Origin: JBFFXF01 sp041569895
GTDB lineage: Bacteria; Planctomycetota; UBA8108; JACQVS01
Direction of reading: 5' to 3'
Length of the DNA: 17,692 nucleotides
Assembly (NCBI GenBank): GCA_041569895.1
Contig: JBFFXF010000151.1
Span: 1-17,692 of the forward strand
A program made the translations under genes and the position numbers. Position 1 is the stretch's first letter. Each line of letters starts with the position of its first letter. The notes under the pieces were generated by a model. The model was not told the origin of the DNA. It saw only the letters and a list, made by a program, of their open reading frames with translations, and did not search any database. Shown one piece after another: positions 8,174-16,286 of the stretch.

Positions 8174-8201
8174 CCGGACGTCCGGCGTCATCTCACGTGA
8201 G
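8174..8201. promoter_or_regulatory. Two adjacent perfect palindromes upstream of the beta-trefoil gene
   Basis: CCGGACGTCCGG (8174-8185) and CTCACGTGAG (8192-8201) are both perfect palindromes, 6 bp apart, ending 51 bp before the chosen start at 8253. The second one with its flank (CTCACGTGAGGAC) recurs exactly at 6473-6485, upstream of the small protein gene. This looks like operator sites for a dimeric regulator, which is inferred from symmetry and position. Confidence 0.4.
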
Positions 8202-8252
8202 GACGCAGTTTCGGTCGTCGAAGAGGACGTGGACCCCGAGCCCCGGACCCAG

Positions 8253-8939
8253 ATGACACGAACCCAGAGACTCCTCGCCACGGTCGCGGTCGCCGTCGGC
8301 GTCGTCCTCGCGTTGGTCGCCGGGATCGCCCTCGTCGACGGCGCGTGCCGCGTCCGTTTCGCCGAGAACGTCATGCTGCGGTCCGAGCCGCGCGCCGAGT
8401 CGCACTGGCAGTTCGTCGAGACCGGGAGGGGGACGCTCATCCGGGTGGCTTCCGGGCGGTTTCGCGGCTGGTACCTGGCGTGCGACGATCGCGTTGAGCC
8501 GCAGCTGCCGCCGGTGGATTTCAGTTTTGTTCGGAATCGCTTTCCTCAGAAGGCGGGATCCCACGTGCGCAATCTCACGCTCCGCGAGAAGAAGGGCGCG
8601 GACTGCTTCTGGCGCGTGACGGGGACTGACGGAGGGTTCACCCTCCAGGCGACCCACGGCCGCTACGCGAACTGGTACCTCGACTTCATCGACGAGTACG
8701 TGCCGGACACCGACCGCGAGCCGCCGAGCGCGTGGAACCTCGTCCTCAACCCCAACCCGGTCCCGGGAACGACCTGGACCATCACGCAGAGCGCCGCTGG
8801 ACGGGCGATCCGGGCAACGACCGGCAACTTCCGGGGCTGGTACCTCGACGCCATCACCGGCGCGAAGATCATCGAGCGCCGCCTCTGCTGGGGCGAGGAC
8901 GCCGAGCGCGACCGCCAGGAGCCGCCGCTCGCGAGGTGA
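8253..8939 (+). CDS. Membrane-anchored protein with three beta-trefoil-like WYL repeats
   Basis: 228 aa from ATG 8253. An in-frame GTG at 8229 would add 8 residues and has AGAGG only 2 bases upstream, too close. Residues 6-29 (RLLATVAVAVGVVLALVAGIALV) are one hydrophobic helix, either a signal anchor or an uncleaved signal. The rest is three repeats, each with the core G-[RN]-[FY]-x-[GN]-WYL: W73, W141 and W196. Each is preceded by an alternating strand such as TLIRVAS, FTLQATH or RAIRATT. Three repeats of about 55-68 residues are what a beta-trefoil needs (ricin-B, fascin or cytokine-like fold), a family assigned only by pattern. These folds usually bind carbohydrate or protein; none is proven here. 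It ends convergently with the LamG gene (56-bp gap). Confidence 0.75.
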   Translation: MTRTQRLLATVAVAVGVVLALVAGIALVDGACRVRFAENVMLRSEPRAESHWQFVETGRGTLIRVASGRFRGWYLACDDRVEPQLPPVDFSFVRNRFPQKAGSHVRNLTLREKKGADCFWRVTGTDGGFTLQATHGRYANWYLDFIDEYVPDTDREPPSAWNLVLNPNPVPGTTWTITQSAAGRAIRATTGNFRGWYLDAITGAKIIERRLCWGEDAERDRQEPPLAR

Positions 8940-8995
8940 GTCGGCGTGAGTCGCTTGCGCTCGCAGAGGGCTCCCGGCGTGAAGCGGTATTCTCC

Positions 8996-11905
8996 TTATC
9001 CCCCCGCACACGGCGGGTGCGACTCGCACCGGGCCGGGTCGAGGCCGTCCACCGAGCCGCACTCGGGGAACGGGGCGGCGGGCGGGCCCGCGCCGAGGAA
9101 GAGGAAACCGAGGATGCCGATGCCGTCGGTGATGTTCGTCATGCCATCGGCGTTGACGTCCATCGTCTCCAGACACGTCGGCGCCTCCTGCCCGAGAAAG
9201 AGGAAGCCGAAGACGCCGAGCGCGTCGGTGATGTTGAGTATGCCGTCCTGACGGACATCGCCGCGGAGGAACGGCGTCGTCGGCGGCGCGCCCGTGCGGA
9301 TCGCCTCGATCTCCTCCTCCGTCAGCGCCTTGCCGAAGATCTGCACCTCGTCGATGAGGCCGACCCAGCCCTCGTTGAAGTTGATCGGATCGGGGTTGAT
9401 GCTGCCGATCGACGTGGTCTTGAACGCCGACGGGCGGTTGACGATCTCCTCGGTGAGCACGTTGTCGTCGGCCTGCACGCGCACCGTCGCGGTATCGCCC
9501 TCCGTGTCCCACACCACCGCCAGGAAGGTCCAGTCGGGGGTCACGGGTGTCGGCAGATCGCCGGTGACGCCGTTGCCGGTAAAGGCGACATAGCGGAACT
9601 CGCCGTTTCGGTTGTCGAGGCCGAAGGCGCGATCCCAGCCGCCGTCGTCGTGACCGAACGCCTTGTAGAGCCCGGGCGTGTCCGGGATGAACTCGCCGGG
9701 CTTCACCCACATGGTGACCGAGAGGTCGGGGAACGCCGAGGGATTGACGTCGATCGGCGCGCTGATTCGCCCGAAGCCGAAGAACTCGAAGGCCTCGCCC
9801 TCACCGTCGAATCCGCTGCCGACGCCGCCCGGAACGGCGTCCCCCTCGGGGGTGCCGTGCCTCTCGTTGCCGCTCTCGTCCTCCGGCTCGCTCTCGTCGA
9901 AGCTGTAGTAGAGCAGGCGCACGAGGCGGTCGGGGACCCGGAAGGTCATGTCCTCTCCGATCGCCCTGCCGTCCTCGTTCTCCGCGACGGCCCGGAAGTG
10001 GTAGACCGTCTCGCCATCGAGCCCGTCGAGCGTCACGGCGAGCGGAATCGCCGCGAACCCGCTGCCGACGTCGATCTCGGGCGTCATGTTGCCGTAGTCC
10101 GTCGTCAATCCCCACTCGAATTGCGCCGTCGTCGCCAGCCCGTTCGGGATGACGCGCGCGTTGAGCACGGCGCCGCTCGAGGTGAGGTCCGAGGCGGGCA
10201 GCGTCACCACGGTCGGCGCGTCCTCGTCCGGCTGGAGCACCTCGATGCGGATCGCCTCGACCTCCTCCACGGTCAGAGCCGCGCCGAAGATCTGCACCTC
10301 GTCGATGAGGCCGACCCAGCCCTCGTTGAAGTTGTCGGGCCGGAGGCTGCCGATCGCGGACGTCACGAACCTCGATGGCGTGTTGGTGATCGGCTCGGTG
10401 ATGTTGTTCTCGTTGGCGTGCAGCCTGACCGTGGTCTCGTCGGGCCCGGTGTCCCAGACCGCCGCGACGAAGGTCCACTCGGAGGTCACCGGCGTCGGCA
10501 TCGGTCCGGTGACGCCGGCTCCGTTGAACGCGGCCCAGCGGAAATCGCCGTTTCGGTTGTCGAGCCCGAAGGCGCGGTCCCAGCCGCCGTCGTCGTGACC
10601 GAACGCCCTGTACAGCCCCGGCGAGTCAGGCACGAGGTCGCCCGGCTTCACCCACATGGTGACGGTCAGATCCGAGAGAGTCGACGAGTTGATGTCGACG
10701 GGAATCTCGACCTGACCCGCTCCACCGAACTGGAAGGCCTCGCCGTCGCCGGTGACGCCGCTGTCGGGTCCGGCCGTAAAGGCGTCGCCCTTCGCCGTTC
10801 CGTCTCTGCCGTTGCCGCTGTCGTCGAGCGGCTCGCCGGAGTCGAAGGTGTAGCGGGCGATCGGATCGAGGCGGCCCGGAATGATGAATTCCTGATCGGC
10901 GCCGAGCGTGGTCCCGTTCTCGTTGCTCGCGACGATGCGGAAGTGGTATCTGGTCGAGACGGCGAGCCCCTCGAGCGCCGCCGTGACGATGACCTCGCTG
11001 AAGTCGCTCCCGGCGTTCCCCTCGGGCGTCTCCATGCCGTACTGGTCCGTCTCTCCCCACTCGAACTTGTAGGTGGTCTCGGCGCCGTTCGGCGACACGC
11101 GCGCACGCAGGGTCGCGGTCCCGTCGCTGGAGAGGCCGCCGGCGGGGAGGGTGGTGACCTGCGGAGCTCCCGGCTGCGGTCCCGCGACCTCGTCGCGAAT
11201 CGCCTCGACGTCGTCGATGCTCAGCGCCTCGTCCCAGATCTGCACCTCGTCGATGAGGCCGCGCCACGCCTCGTTGAAGTTGTCCCAGCGCAGGCTCCCG
11301 ATGGTCGCGATCGAGTGTCCCGTCGTGTTGTTGATGTCCGCGACCACGAAGTTGTCGTCGGCGTGAAACCGCACCGTCGCCATTCCGGTCGCGTCGTCGG
11401 TGTCCCAGACAGCGGCCAGGAACGTCCAGGCGCCGGTCACCGGCGTGCCCGTGCTCACCGTCGGCTGCGGGCGCAGGCCTCCCGTGAACGCGGCCCAGCG
11501 GAATCCGTCGGCGGCCGGGCGGTTGTCGAGGCCGAAGGTGCGATCCCACCCGCCGTCGTCGTGGCCGAACGTCTTGTAGAGTCCGGGCTGGCCGACGATG
11601 GTCGGGTCAGCCCGCACCCACATGGTGACCGTCAGCCGCGGGAACGACGTGTAGCTGACGTCGATCGGGATCTCGATGTGCCCGAGGCCGCTGAACCGAA
11701 ACGACTGGCCGGTGCCGTCGACCCCGGAGCCCTCCCCGGCGGGCGTGGCGTCGCCATCGGGCGTGCCGTCGAAGAGGTTGCCGGTGTCGTCCGTGGCATC
11801 GCCATTGTCGAACGTGTAGTGCGCGATGAGATCGGCACGCGCCTCCGACCGGGCGAGACATAGCGCGGCCGCGATGACGAGTCCGTACGTGAAGCAGGAC
11901 TTCAT
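8996..11905 (-). CDS. Secreted triple LamG / FnIII-like protein with dockerin-like C-terminus
   Basis: 969 aa. The start at 11905 is supported by AAGGAGAGGG about 10 bases upstream and by a signal peptide (MKSCFTYGLVIAAALCLARS, cleavage near EARA-D). The order is LamG/concanavalin-like domain 1 (27-240), FnIII-like 1 (245-342), LamG 2 (346-555), FnIII-like 2 (562-655), LamG 3 (660-868), dockerin-like tail (878-935) and a Cys-containing end. Each LamG carries GLY[KR]-x-FGHDDGGWDR-x-FGLDNR and a closing GLIDEVQI motif. Each FnIII-like unit has the P-N-G-x-x-T-T-x-x-F-E-W-G pattern. The tail has two Ca-type loops, DVRQDGILNITD and DVNADGMTNITD, each followed by GFLFLG, as in many Planctomycete secreted proteins. 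LamG domains typically bind glycans or surface polymers, so an adhesin or substrate-binding role is likely; no catalytic domain is visible. A continuous antisense frame of over 1000 codons lies opposite and is a GC-content artefact. Confidence 0.92.
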   Translation of the reverse strand: MKSCFTYGLVIAAALCLARSEARADLIAHYTFDNGDATDDTGNLFDGTPDGDATPAGEGSGVDGTGQSFRFSGLGHIEIPIDVSYTSFPRLTVTMWVRADPTIVGQPGLYKTFGHDDGGWDRTFGLDNRPAADGFRWAAFTGGLRPQPTVSTGTPVTGAWTFLAAVWDTDDATGMATVRFHADDNFVVADINNTTGHSIATIGSLRWDNFNEAWRGLIDEVQIWDEALSIDDVEAIRDEVAGPQPGAPQVTTLPAGGLSSDGTATLRARVSPNGAETTYKFEWGETDQYGMETPEGNAGSDFSEVIVTAALEGLAVSTRYHFRIVASNENGTTLGADQEFIIPGRLDPIARYTFDSGEPLDDSGNGRDGTAKGDAFTAGPDSGVTGDGEAFQFGGAGQVEIPVDINSSTLSDLTVTMWVKPGDLVPDSPGLYRAFGHDDGGWDRAFGLDNRNGDFRWAAFNGAGVTGPMPTPVTSEWTFVAAVWDTGPDETTVRLHANENNITEPITNTPSRFVTSAIGSLRPDNFNEGWVGLIDEVQIFGAALTVEEVEAIRIEVLQPDEDAPTVVTLPASDLTSSGAVLNARVIPNGLATTAQFEWGLTTDYGNMTPEIDVGSGFAAIPLAVTLDGLDGETVYHFRAVAENEDGRAIGEDMTFRVPDRLVRLLYYSFDESEPEDESGNERHGTPEGDAVPGGVGSGFDGEGEAFEFFGFGRISAPIDVNPSAFPDLSVTMWVKPGEFIPDTPGLYKAFGHDDGGWDRAFGLDNRNGEFRYVAFTGNGVTGDLPTPVTPDWTFLAVVWDTEGDTATVRVQADDNVLTEEIVNRPSAFKTTSIGSINPDPINFNEGWVGLIDEVQIFGKALTEEEIEAIRTGAPPTTPFLRGDVRQDGILNITDALGVFGFLFLGQEAPTCLETMDVNADGMTNITDGIGILGFLFLGAGPPAAPFPECGSVDGLDPARCESHPPCAGG
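9332..9383 (-). repeat. 52-bp exact repeat, copy in LamG 3
   Basis: Identical over 52 bp to 10283-10334, 951 bp away (LamG 2). It encodes the end of each LamG domain (FNEGWVGLIDEVQIFG). The corresponding part of LamG 1 (about 11236-11280) shares only shorter runs. Identity at silent positions points to recent unit duplication or gene conversion. Confidence 0.85.
10283..10334 (-). repeat. 52-bp exact repeat, copy in LamG 2
   Basis: Exact partner of 9332-9383, in the same orientation inside the same gene. These paired copies are a likely site of recombination or assembly collapse. Confidence 0.85.
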
Positions 11906-11953
11906 GGAAGGCCCTCTCCTTTTCCTGCGATCGACCCGGAAGCTGTACGTTAT

Positions 11954-11975
11954 AAAAAGGCGCGCGATCCGCGCC
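11954..11975 (-). terminator. Rho-independent terminator after the FG-GAP/thioredoxin/TPR gene
   Basis: On the minus strand GGCGCG, loop GATCG, CGCGCC is followed directly by TTTTT. It is a 6-bp pure G-C stem with a U-tract, 115 bp past the stop at 12090, and is the cleanest intrinsic terminator in the window. The U-tract runs into TATAAC, which resembles a -10 box for the LamG gene starting 44 bp further on. No matching -35 box was found, so I give the terminator reading priority. Confidence 0.7.
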
Positions 11976-12089
11976 GTCTCGACCCTCCTGCGTCGCCAGT
12001 CTACGCGAGGAACCCGAGAACTCCAACGGTTCTCGCCCGCGGGGCCCCGGGAGCAGAGGTCGGACCGGCGATCGGGTTCGGCCGCCGGC

Positions 12090-14195
12090 TCAGCGGCCCT
12101 CGCTTCGAAACGGCCCGGCCCGAAACGCTCGCCCGGCGCGGTAGAGCTCGTGGCGCGCTTGCAGCTTCCCCAGGACGTCCGCGGAGTCCTGCGACGCCGC
12201 CAGGTCGATGGCCCGCTGGCTCGCCGCCACCGCGTCGTCGAAGCGCCCGGCCTCGGCGTACGCGGCGGCGAGCGTGGCGAGCGTGGCGTGGCGTCGACCG
12301 CCGTCGGCCCGCGTCACTGCCTCGGCGAGGCGAACCGCCTCGGCTCCGTCGCGCATCGAGGCGTCGGGATGCGTGGCGAGGATCCACGCGAGGTTGTTCG
12401 CGGCGAAGGGCCAGCCCGGACGCAGCGCGAGCGCGCGGCGCAGGTGTCGCACCGCGCCGCGAGCGTCATTCTCCGCCAGGAGCGCGTTCGAGAGGTGGAA
12501 GAGCGTCGCGAGGTCGTCGGGCTTGCGGGCGAGCGCCGCCTCGAGGTGCACGCGGGCCGCGCCGGCGCGTCCGAGGCCGAGCTCGGCGAGGCCGAGGTTG
12601 TAGAGGAGGTCGGCGTCATCGGGATGACTCTCGAGCGCGCGAGCGAGGTGCGCGGCGGCCTCCTTCGCGCGCCCCCGGAGCAACAGCTTGATCCCGGCCT
12701 CCCGGTGGAGCGCGCCGTCCCGCGGGGCGAGCGTGTGGAGTCGCTCGAACGTGCCGGCGGCCTCCGCGATCTCTCCATCGGCGAGGAGCCGATCGCCGAG
12801 GAGGCGGACCGACCGGAGGACCATGCCGGCGTCACCGCTTCCGGAGGTGGAGGCGATCGCGAGGCAGCGCTCGAGGTAGCGACGCGAGGCCTCGCGCTCG
12901 TCGCGCAGCTCGAGTGCCTGGACGATCGGCCGCGGGTCTGCGGGAAACGGCTCCGACGCCCATCGACCGGGGAACGGCACCGCGCTCGCCCGGCGGGCCG
13001 CGGGAGTCGCGCCGAGAAGGCGCACGTCGGCGAGGAGCTCATCGAGTGGCACGCGTCCCTTGTAGATCACCGCGACGCGACCCTGCGCGTCGAGGAGGAA
13101 GCTCGTCGGCACCGGCAGCGGGCGCTGGAGCTCGACGAGGGCCCGGTGGAAGAGCTCGAGGCGGTCGACCAGCTCGACCGTCGCGCGTCCCGAGAGGAAC
13201 GGATACCCGAGGCGCGCCAGGCGTCCGAGCGCGGCGGCCCGCGCGTCGGCATCGGGAACGTCGAGCTCGTCGACGTTCAACGCGAGGATCTCGAGCCCGG
13301 CGGCGCGAAGCGCCCGCTCGTTTCGCGTCCACTCGCGCAGCTCCTTCACGCAGGGAAGGCACGTGTCCGACCAGAGCGAGACCAGGAGGGCCGTGCCGCG
13401 GTGGCGATCCAGGGAAACGCTCTCGCCGTCCCGGGAGAGGTAGCGGACCTCGGGAAGCGGCACCGGACCGGTGAGCACCGTGCGGCTGGCGGATTCCGCC
13501 GGCGGCAGCGCGACCGGTCCGGGCTGGAGATGCCGCCTGCCCGATGGCGGTGACCACTCCTCCGCCGCGGCGCGTCCCTGGCGGAGGACGTAGCGGCGGT
13601 CGGGCCGCACGCCCGTGAAGGTCTGCGGCGCGCCGCCCGGCCAGCGCACCGTCACGTGGTCGATCCCTGCCGCGGAGCCGAGACCGAAGTGCATCCACTT
13701 GCTCGACTGCGACAGGTAACCGTCGCCGGCGCGGAGCGTCTCGATCAGGCTTCGCGAGCCGCCATCGAGCGCGACCTCGACGCGCGCCCCGATGGCGTCC
13801 CGGTTGCACGTCACGCCCTCGAGGCGGAGGGCGAGCCAGCGGCGCGTCGCCGGGGAGTCGTTTCTGAGCAGGCGCACGCGCGGTGCGGTGCGGTTGGCGA
13901 GCCACAGGTCGAGATCGCCGTCGAGGTCCCAGTCGACCACGGCGACGACGCGGCCATCGTCCTCGAGGTCGAGCCCGGTGGCGGCGGAGACGTCGGCGAA
14001 GCGCGGCACGGCGCGACGGTCCGCGCCGGTGTTCAGGAAGCAGCAGTTGCGCTCGTGGCCGCTGAAGGAGCGTCCCTCGCCGATCAGTCGGTTGAGCGCC
14101 GACCAGGCGTTCCGATAGCGCAGGAGCTCCTCGGCGCCGCTCTCCTCGGCGTCACCGTCGGGCGATTGCGACACGACCTGTCGCCAGTAGAAGCT
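12090..14195 (-). other. Segment downstream of the UGA: last FG-GAP blade, ASPIC/UnbV, TlpA-like thioredoxin, TPR
   Basis: Codons 651-1351. SFYWRQVVSQSP is followed by a further FG-GAP loop at 736-747 (VVDWDLDGDLDL). An ASPIC/UnbV domain (PF07593) spans about 770-857 (IGARVEVALDGG, LRAGDGYLSQSS, FGLG, VTVRWPGG). A redoxin/TlpA-like domain spans about 895-1047 with a CLPC active-site motif (Cys929, Cys932) and PVPTSFLLD carrying the probable cis-Pro. About 1107-1337 is TPR-type helical repeat (AGTFERLHTLAP, AAAHLARALESHPDD, LYNLGLAELGLG, ARVHLEAALARKPDD). FG-GAP plus ASPIC plus TPR is a known combination in Planctomycete and Acidobacterial proteins. Since ASPIC normally closes an FG-GAP protein, this half needs the upstream half, which argues that both are one gene. 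Confidence 0.85.
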
Positions 14196-16145
14196 TCACA
14201 AGTCGCCGGTGTCCTCGGTCGTGATGTAGCCGTTGGTGACGTAGATGTCGAGGTGCCCGTCGTTGTTGAGATCGACGAACTTCGAGCCCCAGGCCCAGCG
14301 ACCCATGGTGACGCCGCTCGCCACGCTGACGTCCTCGAACCCGGCGCCGCCGAGATTGCGAAACAGCGTGTTGCCGCGGGCGTGCCGGCGGAAGTGCTCG
14401 AGCTCCCCGGCCTCGCCCGCCGGGCGGAAGCGTCGCTGGAAGGCGATGCGGTTGCCCGCGGACGAGAACATGTTCGAGACGTAGACGTCCATGAGGCCGT
14501 CGTTGTCGTAGTCGCCCCACGCGACCGACATCCCCGCCGAGATGTCCTCGACGCCGAGCTCCGCGGCGACGTCGCGGAAGATGCGCCGGCCGCCGGCCAC
14601 CTCGTCGTTTCGATAGAGGTTGTTCCGGCCGTAGTCGTTCGCCACGTAGAGGTCCATGTCGCCGTCGTTGTCGTAGTCGTCCCACGCCGCGGCGAAGGTG
14701 TAGCGACGGTTGTTGACGTCGAAGCCCACGCGCCCGGTGACGTCGGTGAAGCCGCCCCGCCCGTCGTTCTCCCAGAGGATGTTGGGGCCGCCGTTGTTGG
14801 CGTCGTGGTAGGGGATCGGCGTCCCCAGGATGCCCTCCGGCGCCTCCATCTCGCGTCCCGGGTTGCGGCCACAGTAGAAGAGGTCGAGGTCGCCGTCGTT
14901 GTCGTAGTCGGCGGCGGCGCACGAGTAGACGTTCGCCGGGCTGCGCTCCTCACGCGCGACGGTGAACACGCCGGACCCGTCGTTGGTCATGACCATCAGG
15001 TACCAGCCCTGCGCCATCACCAGGTCCTGGTCGCCGTCGTTGTCGAGGTCGACGAGGAGAGCGCTGCGGCAGACCTCCATCCAGTCGACGCCCGCGGCGG
15101 AGGATGCGTCGCGCAGCGTGCCGTCGGCGTTCTGCAGGTAGAGGCGATTCGGCAGGCCGCCCTGCTGGCAGACGAAGAGGTCGTCGAGGCCGTCGCCGTC
15201 CGCGTCGCCGAGGGCGATGCCCTGGCTGCCGTTCGGATCGACGCCGTGATTGGCCTCGAGACGTCCGCGCCAGTGGTCGACGCCCCGCGTCAGCTGGCGG
15301 CGGAACGACTCCGTGTGGCCGAGGACCGCCTGCGTCACGTCGGCGAAACGGAGCGAGCCGCCGGCCCCGGGCGTGACCTCGACGTGGTTCGTCGCGTCGA
15401 TCGATAGCAGGCGACACTCGACGGCGTCGTGGTCGAAGCGGCACTCCCAGTCGGCGTTCTGCTGCACGATGCCCGCTGGCGTCCGGCCGCTGGCCTGGTA
15501 GAGCACTGAGGTGCGGAAGCGCGTCGGGGTCTCGGGATCGACACGGACGACCTTGAACTTGACGTGCAGGTCGTCGGCGCCGGCGAACGGCGAACGCAGA
15601 TCCGCGAGGGCCGCGGCGAGGCCCGCGGCGCCGCGGTGGCGCGTCGCGGTCGAGGACGGGGAGGCGGCGTCCTCGCGGAGCACGACGATCGAGTCGTCGG
15701 AGTGGACCGGCGCGAGCGCCGACGGACGCAGCGGCCGTGACTCGAAGGAGACCGCGGCGATGGCGTCCAGGGAAGCGGCGTCCAGGGAAGCGGCATCCGC
15801 CGGGACCGGCCCGCTCATCCGCTTCGCGAGCGTCGCGAGCAGATCGGTCGCGCGCGCGCTCAGCACCTCCGTGTCCCAGCCGTCGAGCCCCGGATCGAGC
15901 CGGCGGATCACCGGCTCGAGGAACGCCGCCGAGCGATCCGGCGCGGCGCCGGGCACGGCGGGCAGCACGCCGTCGTGCGCCGCGGCGATCTCGGTGTCGG
16001 GAGCGCCGGGAGCGGTCGGGCGCCAGGGCTTCAACGCCAGCAGTCCCAGGACCACGAGCGCCAGCACGACCAGGGCGGCGAGACGCCAGGGGCGTCGCCT
16101 GTCACCGGGTGCTCGGTCGGCTCGGGGCTCGTTCGGGCTTGCCAC
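12090..16145 (-). CDS. Candidate selenoprotein: FG-GAP / ASPIC-UnbV (CRTAC1-type) / thioredoxin-like / TPR protein with in-frame UGA at codon 650
   Basis: One reading frame of 1351 codons plus a TGA stop, broken only by the TGA at 14196-14198. The start is GTG 16145 (VASPNEPRADRA), the only plausible start before the membrane helix at residues 22-38; its ribosome binding site is poor. Codons before and after the TGA are in the same frame, and a conserved-looking sequence runs through it (YITTEDTGDL, UGA, SFYWRQVVSQSP). Seven sense codons separate the TGA from the next possible start (GTG 14174), which has no ribosome binding site and would begin in mid-domain. A SECIS-like hairpin follows the UGA. 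TGA is the normal stop of most neighbours, so the code is not reassigned. Selenocysteine insertion best explains the data; a nonsense mutation or sequencing error is the alternative. The gene is divergent from the FG-GAP gene at 16382 and ends at the terminator at 11954-11975. If the UGA is read as stop, there would be two proteins: 16145-14196 and 14174-12090. Confidence 0.72.
14168..14184 (-). promoter_or_regulatory. Bacterial SECIS-like hairpin just after the UGA
   Basis: Counting U of UGA as 1, bases 15-20 (GCGACA) pair perfectly with 26-31 (UGUCGC) around the loop GGUCG (21-25). The gap between UGA and loop is 17 nt. Known bacterial SECIS rules, as I recall them, ask for an apical loop of 3-14 nt with G in the first two positions, 16-37 nt from the UGA; this one fits. 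The E. coli fdhF element has loop GGUC starting at base 22, nearly the same place. The lower stem is poor and I see no clear bulged U. Confidence 0.65.
14196..14198 (-). other. In-frame UGA, candidate selenocysteine codon (position 650)
   Basis: The context on the minus strand is GAC TTG TGA AGC TTC TAC TGG. One base change would make it Cys (TGC/TGT), Trp (TGG) or Arg (CGA), so a homologue alignment at this column is decisive. I have a recollection, unverified, that related CRTAC1-type proteins continue through this point with an SFFWRQVV-like motif. Confidence 0.7.
14199..16145 (-). other. Segment upstream of the UGA: membrane anchor and FG-GAP/VCBS repeats
   Basis: Codons 1-649. Residues 1-21 are basic and Pro-rich, 22-38 are one transmembrane helix (LAALVVLALVVLGLLAL), and 39-300 are an unassigned exported region. 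Then come FG-GAP/VCBS blades with Asp-rich calcium loops near residues 310 (LGDADGDGLDDL), 364 (LVDLDNDGDQDL), 411 (AADYDNDGDLDL), 490 (WDDYDNDGDMDL), 541 (WGDYDNDGLMDV) and 625 (FVDLNNDGHLDI). The last blade stops at YVTNGYITTEDTGDL, immediately before the UGA, so a protein ending here would lose the closing propeller blade. The frame can be read open to 16379 but that part is Val-Pro repeat translated from the GGGNAC array and is not coding. Confidence 0.85.
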
Positions 16146-16192
16146 GTCGGGCGCTCGTGTGCTGGGCGGAGAGGAGTTGTACCGGAAGGGAT

Positions 16193-16266
16193 AGTATAGA
16201 CGGGGCGGGGCCCTGGCGCGCGGAGGTCTTCGAGGCGGGCCGGACTGACGCCGTATGCTGTACAAT
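16193..16266. promoter_or_regulatory. Candidate divergent promoters
   Basis: TATACT on the minus strand (16198-16193) lies 48 bp before the GTG of the leftward gene. TACAAT on the plus strand (16261-16266) lies about 115 bp before the GTG of the rightward gene. Both are AT-rich islands in GC-rich DNA and match -10 boxes well. I could not find good -35 boxes for either. Confidence 0.35.
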
Positions 16267-16270
16267 ACGG
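16251..16270. promoter_or_regulatory. Operator-like dyad over the rightward -10 box
   Basis: CCGTAT (16251-16256) and ATACGG (16265-16270) are exact inverted arms with an 8-bp spacer containing the palindrome TGTACA (16259-16264). It overlaps the TACAAT box, as a repressor site would. The regulator is unknown. Confidence 0.4.
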
Positions 16271-16286
16271 GTTCGGGCCCGAGTCC

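Noticed and set aside
8732..11863. Very long plus-strand open frame of over 1000 codons
   Set aside because: Antisense to the LamG gene. It is Arg/Glu/Val-rich with no domains, as expected of GC-rich antisense frames. Similar ones opposite the FG-GAP gene (11826-13553, 13656-15407) and the amidase (3870-5051) were dropped for the same reason.
11949..11954. TATAAC as the LamG gene -10 promoter box
   Set aside because: It overlaps the U-tract of a clean terminator hairpin and has no -35 partner. It is possible but not supported on its own.
12090..14174. Independent gene starting at GTG 14174
   Set aside because: No ribosome binding site, it starts inside a conserved-looking segment, and it is in exactly the same frame as the upstream half only seven codons after a TGA. 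It is better read as one interrupted gene.
14196..14198. UGA reassigned to Trp or Gly in this organism
   Set aside because: TGA ends at least six other genes in the window at sensible protein ends (3599, 3708, 4862, 8012, 8939, 12090), so it is a normal stop here.
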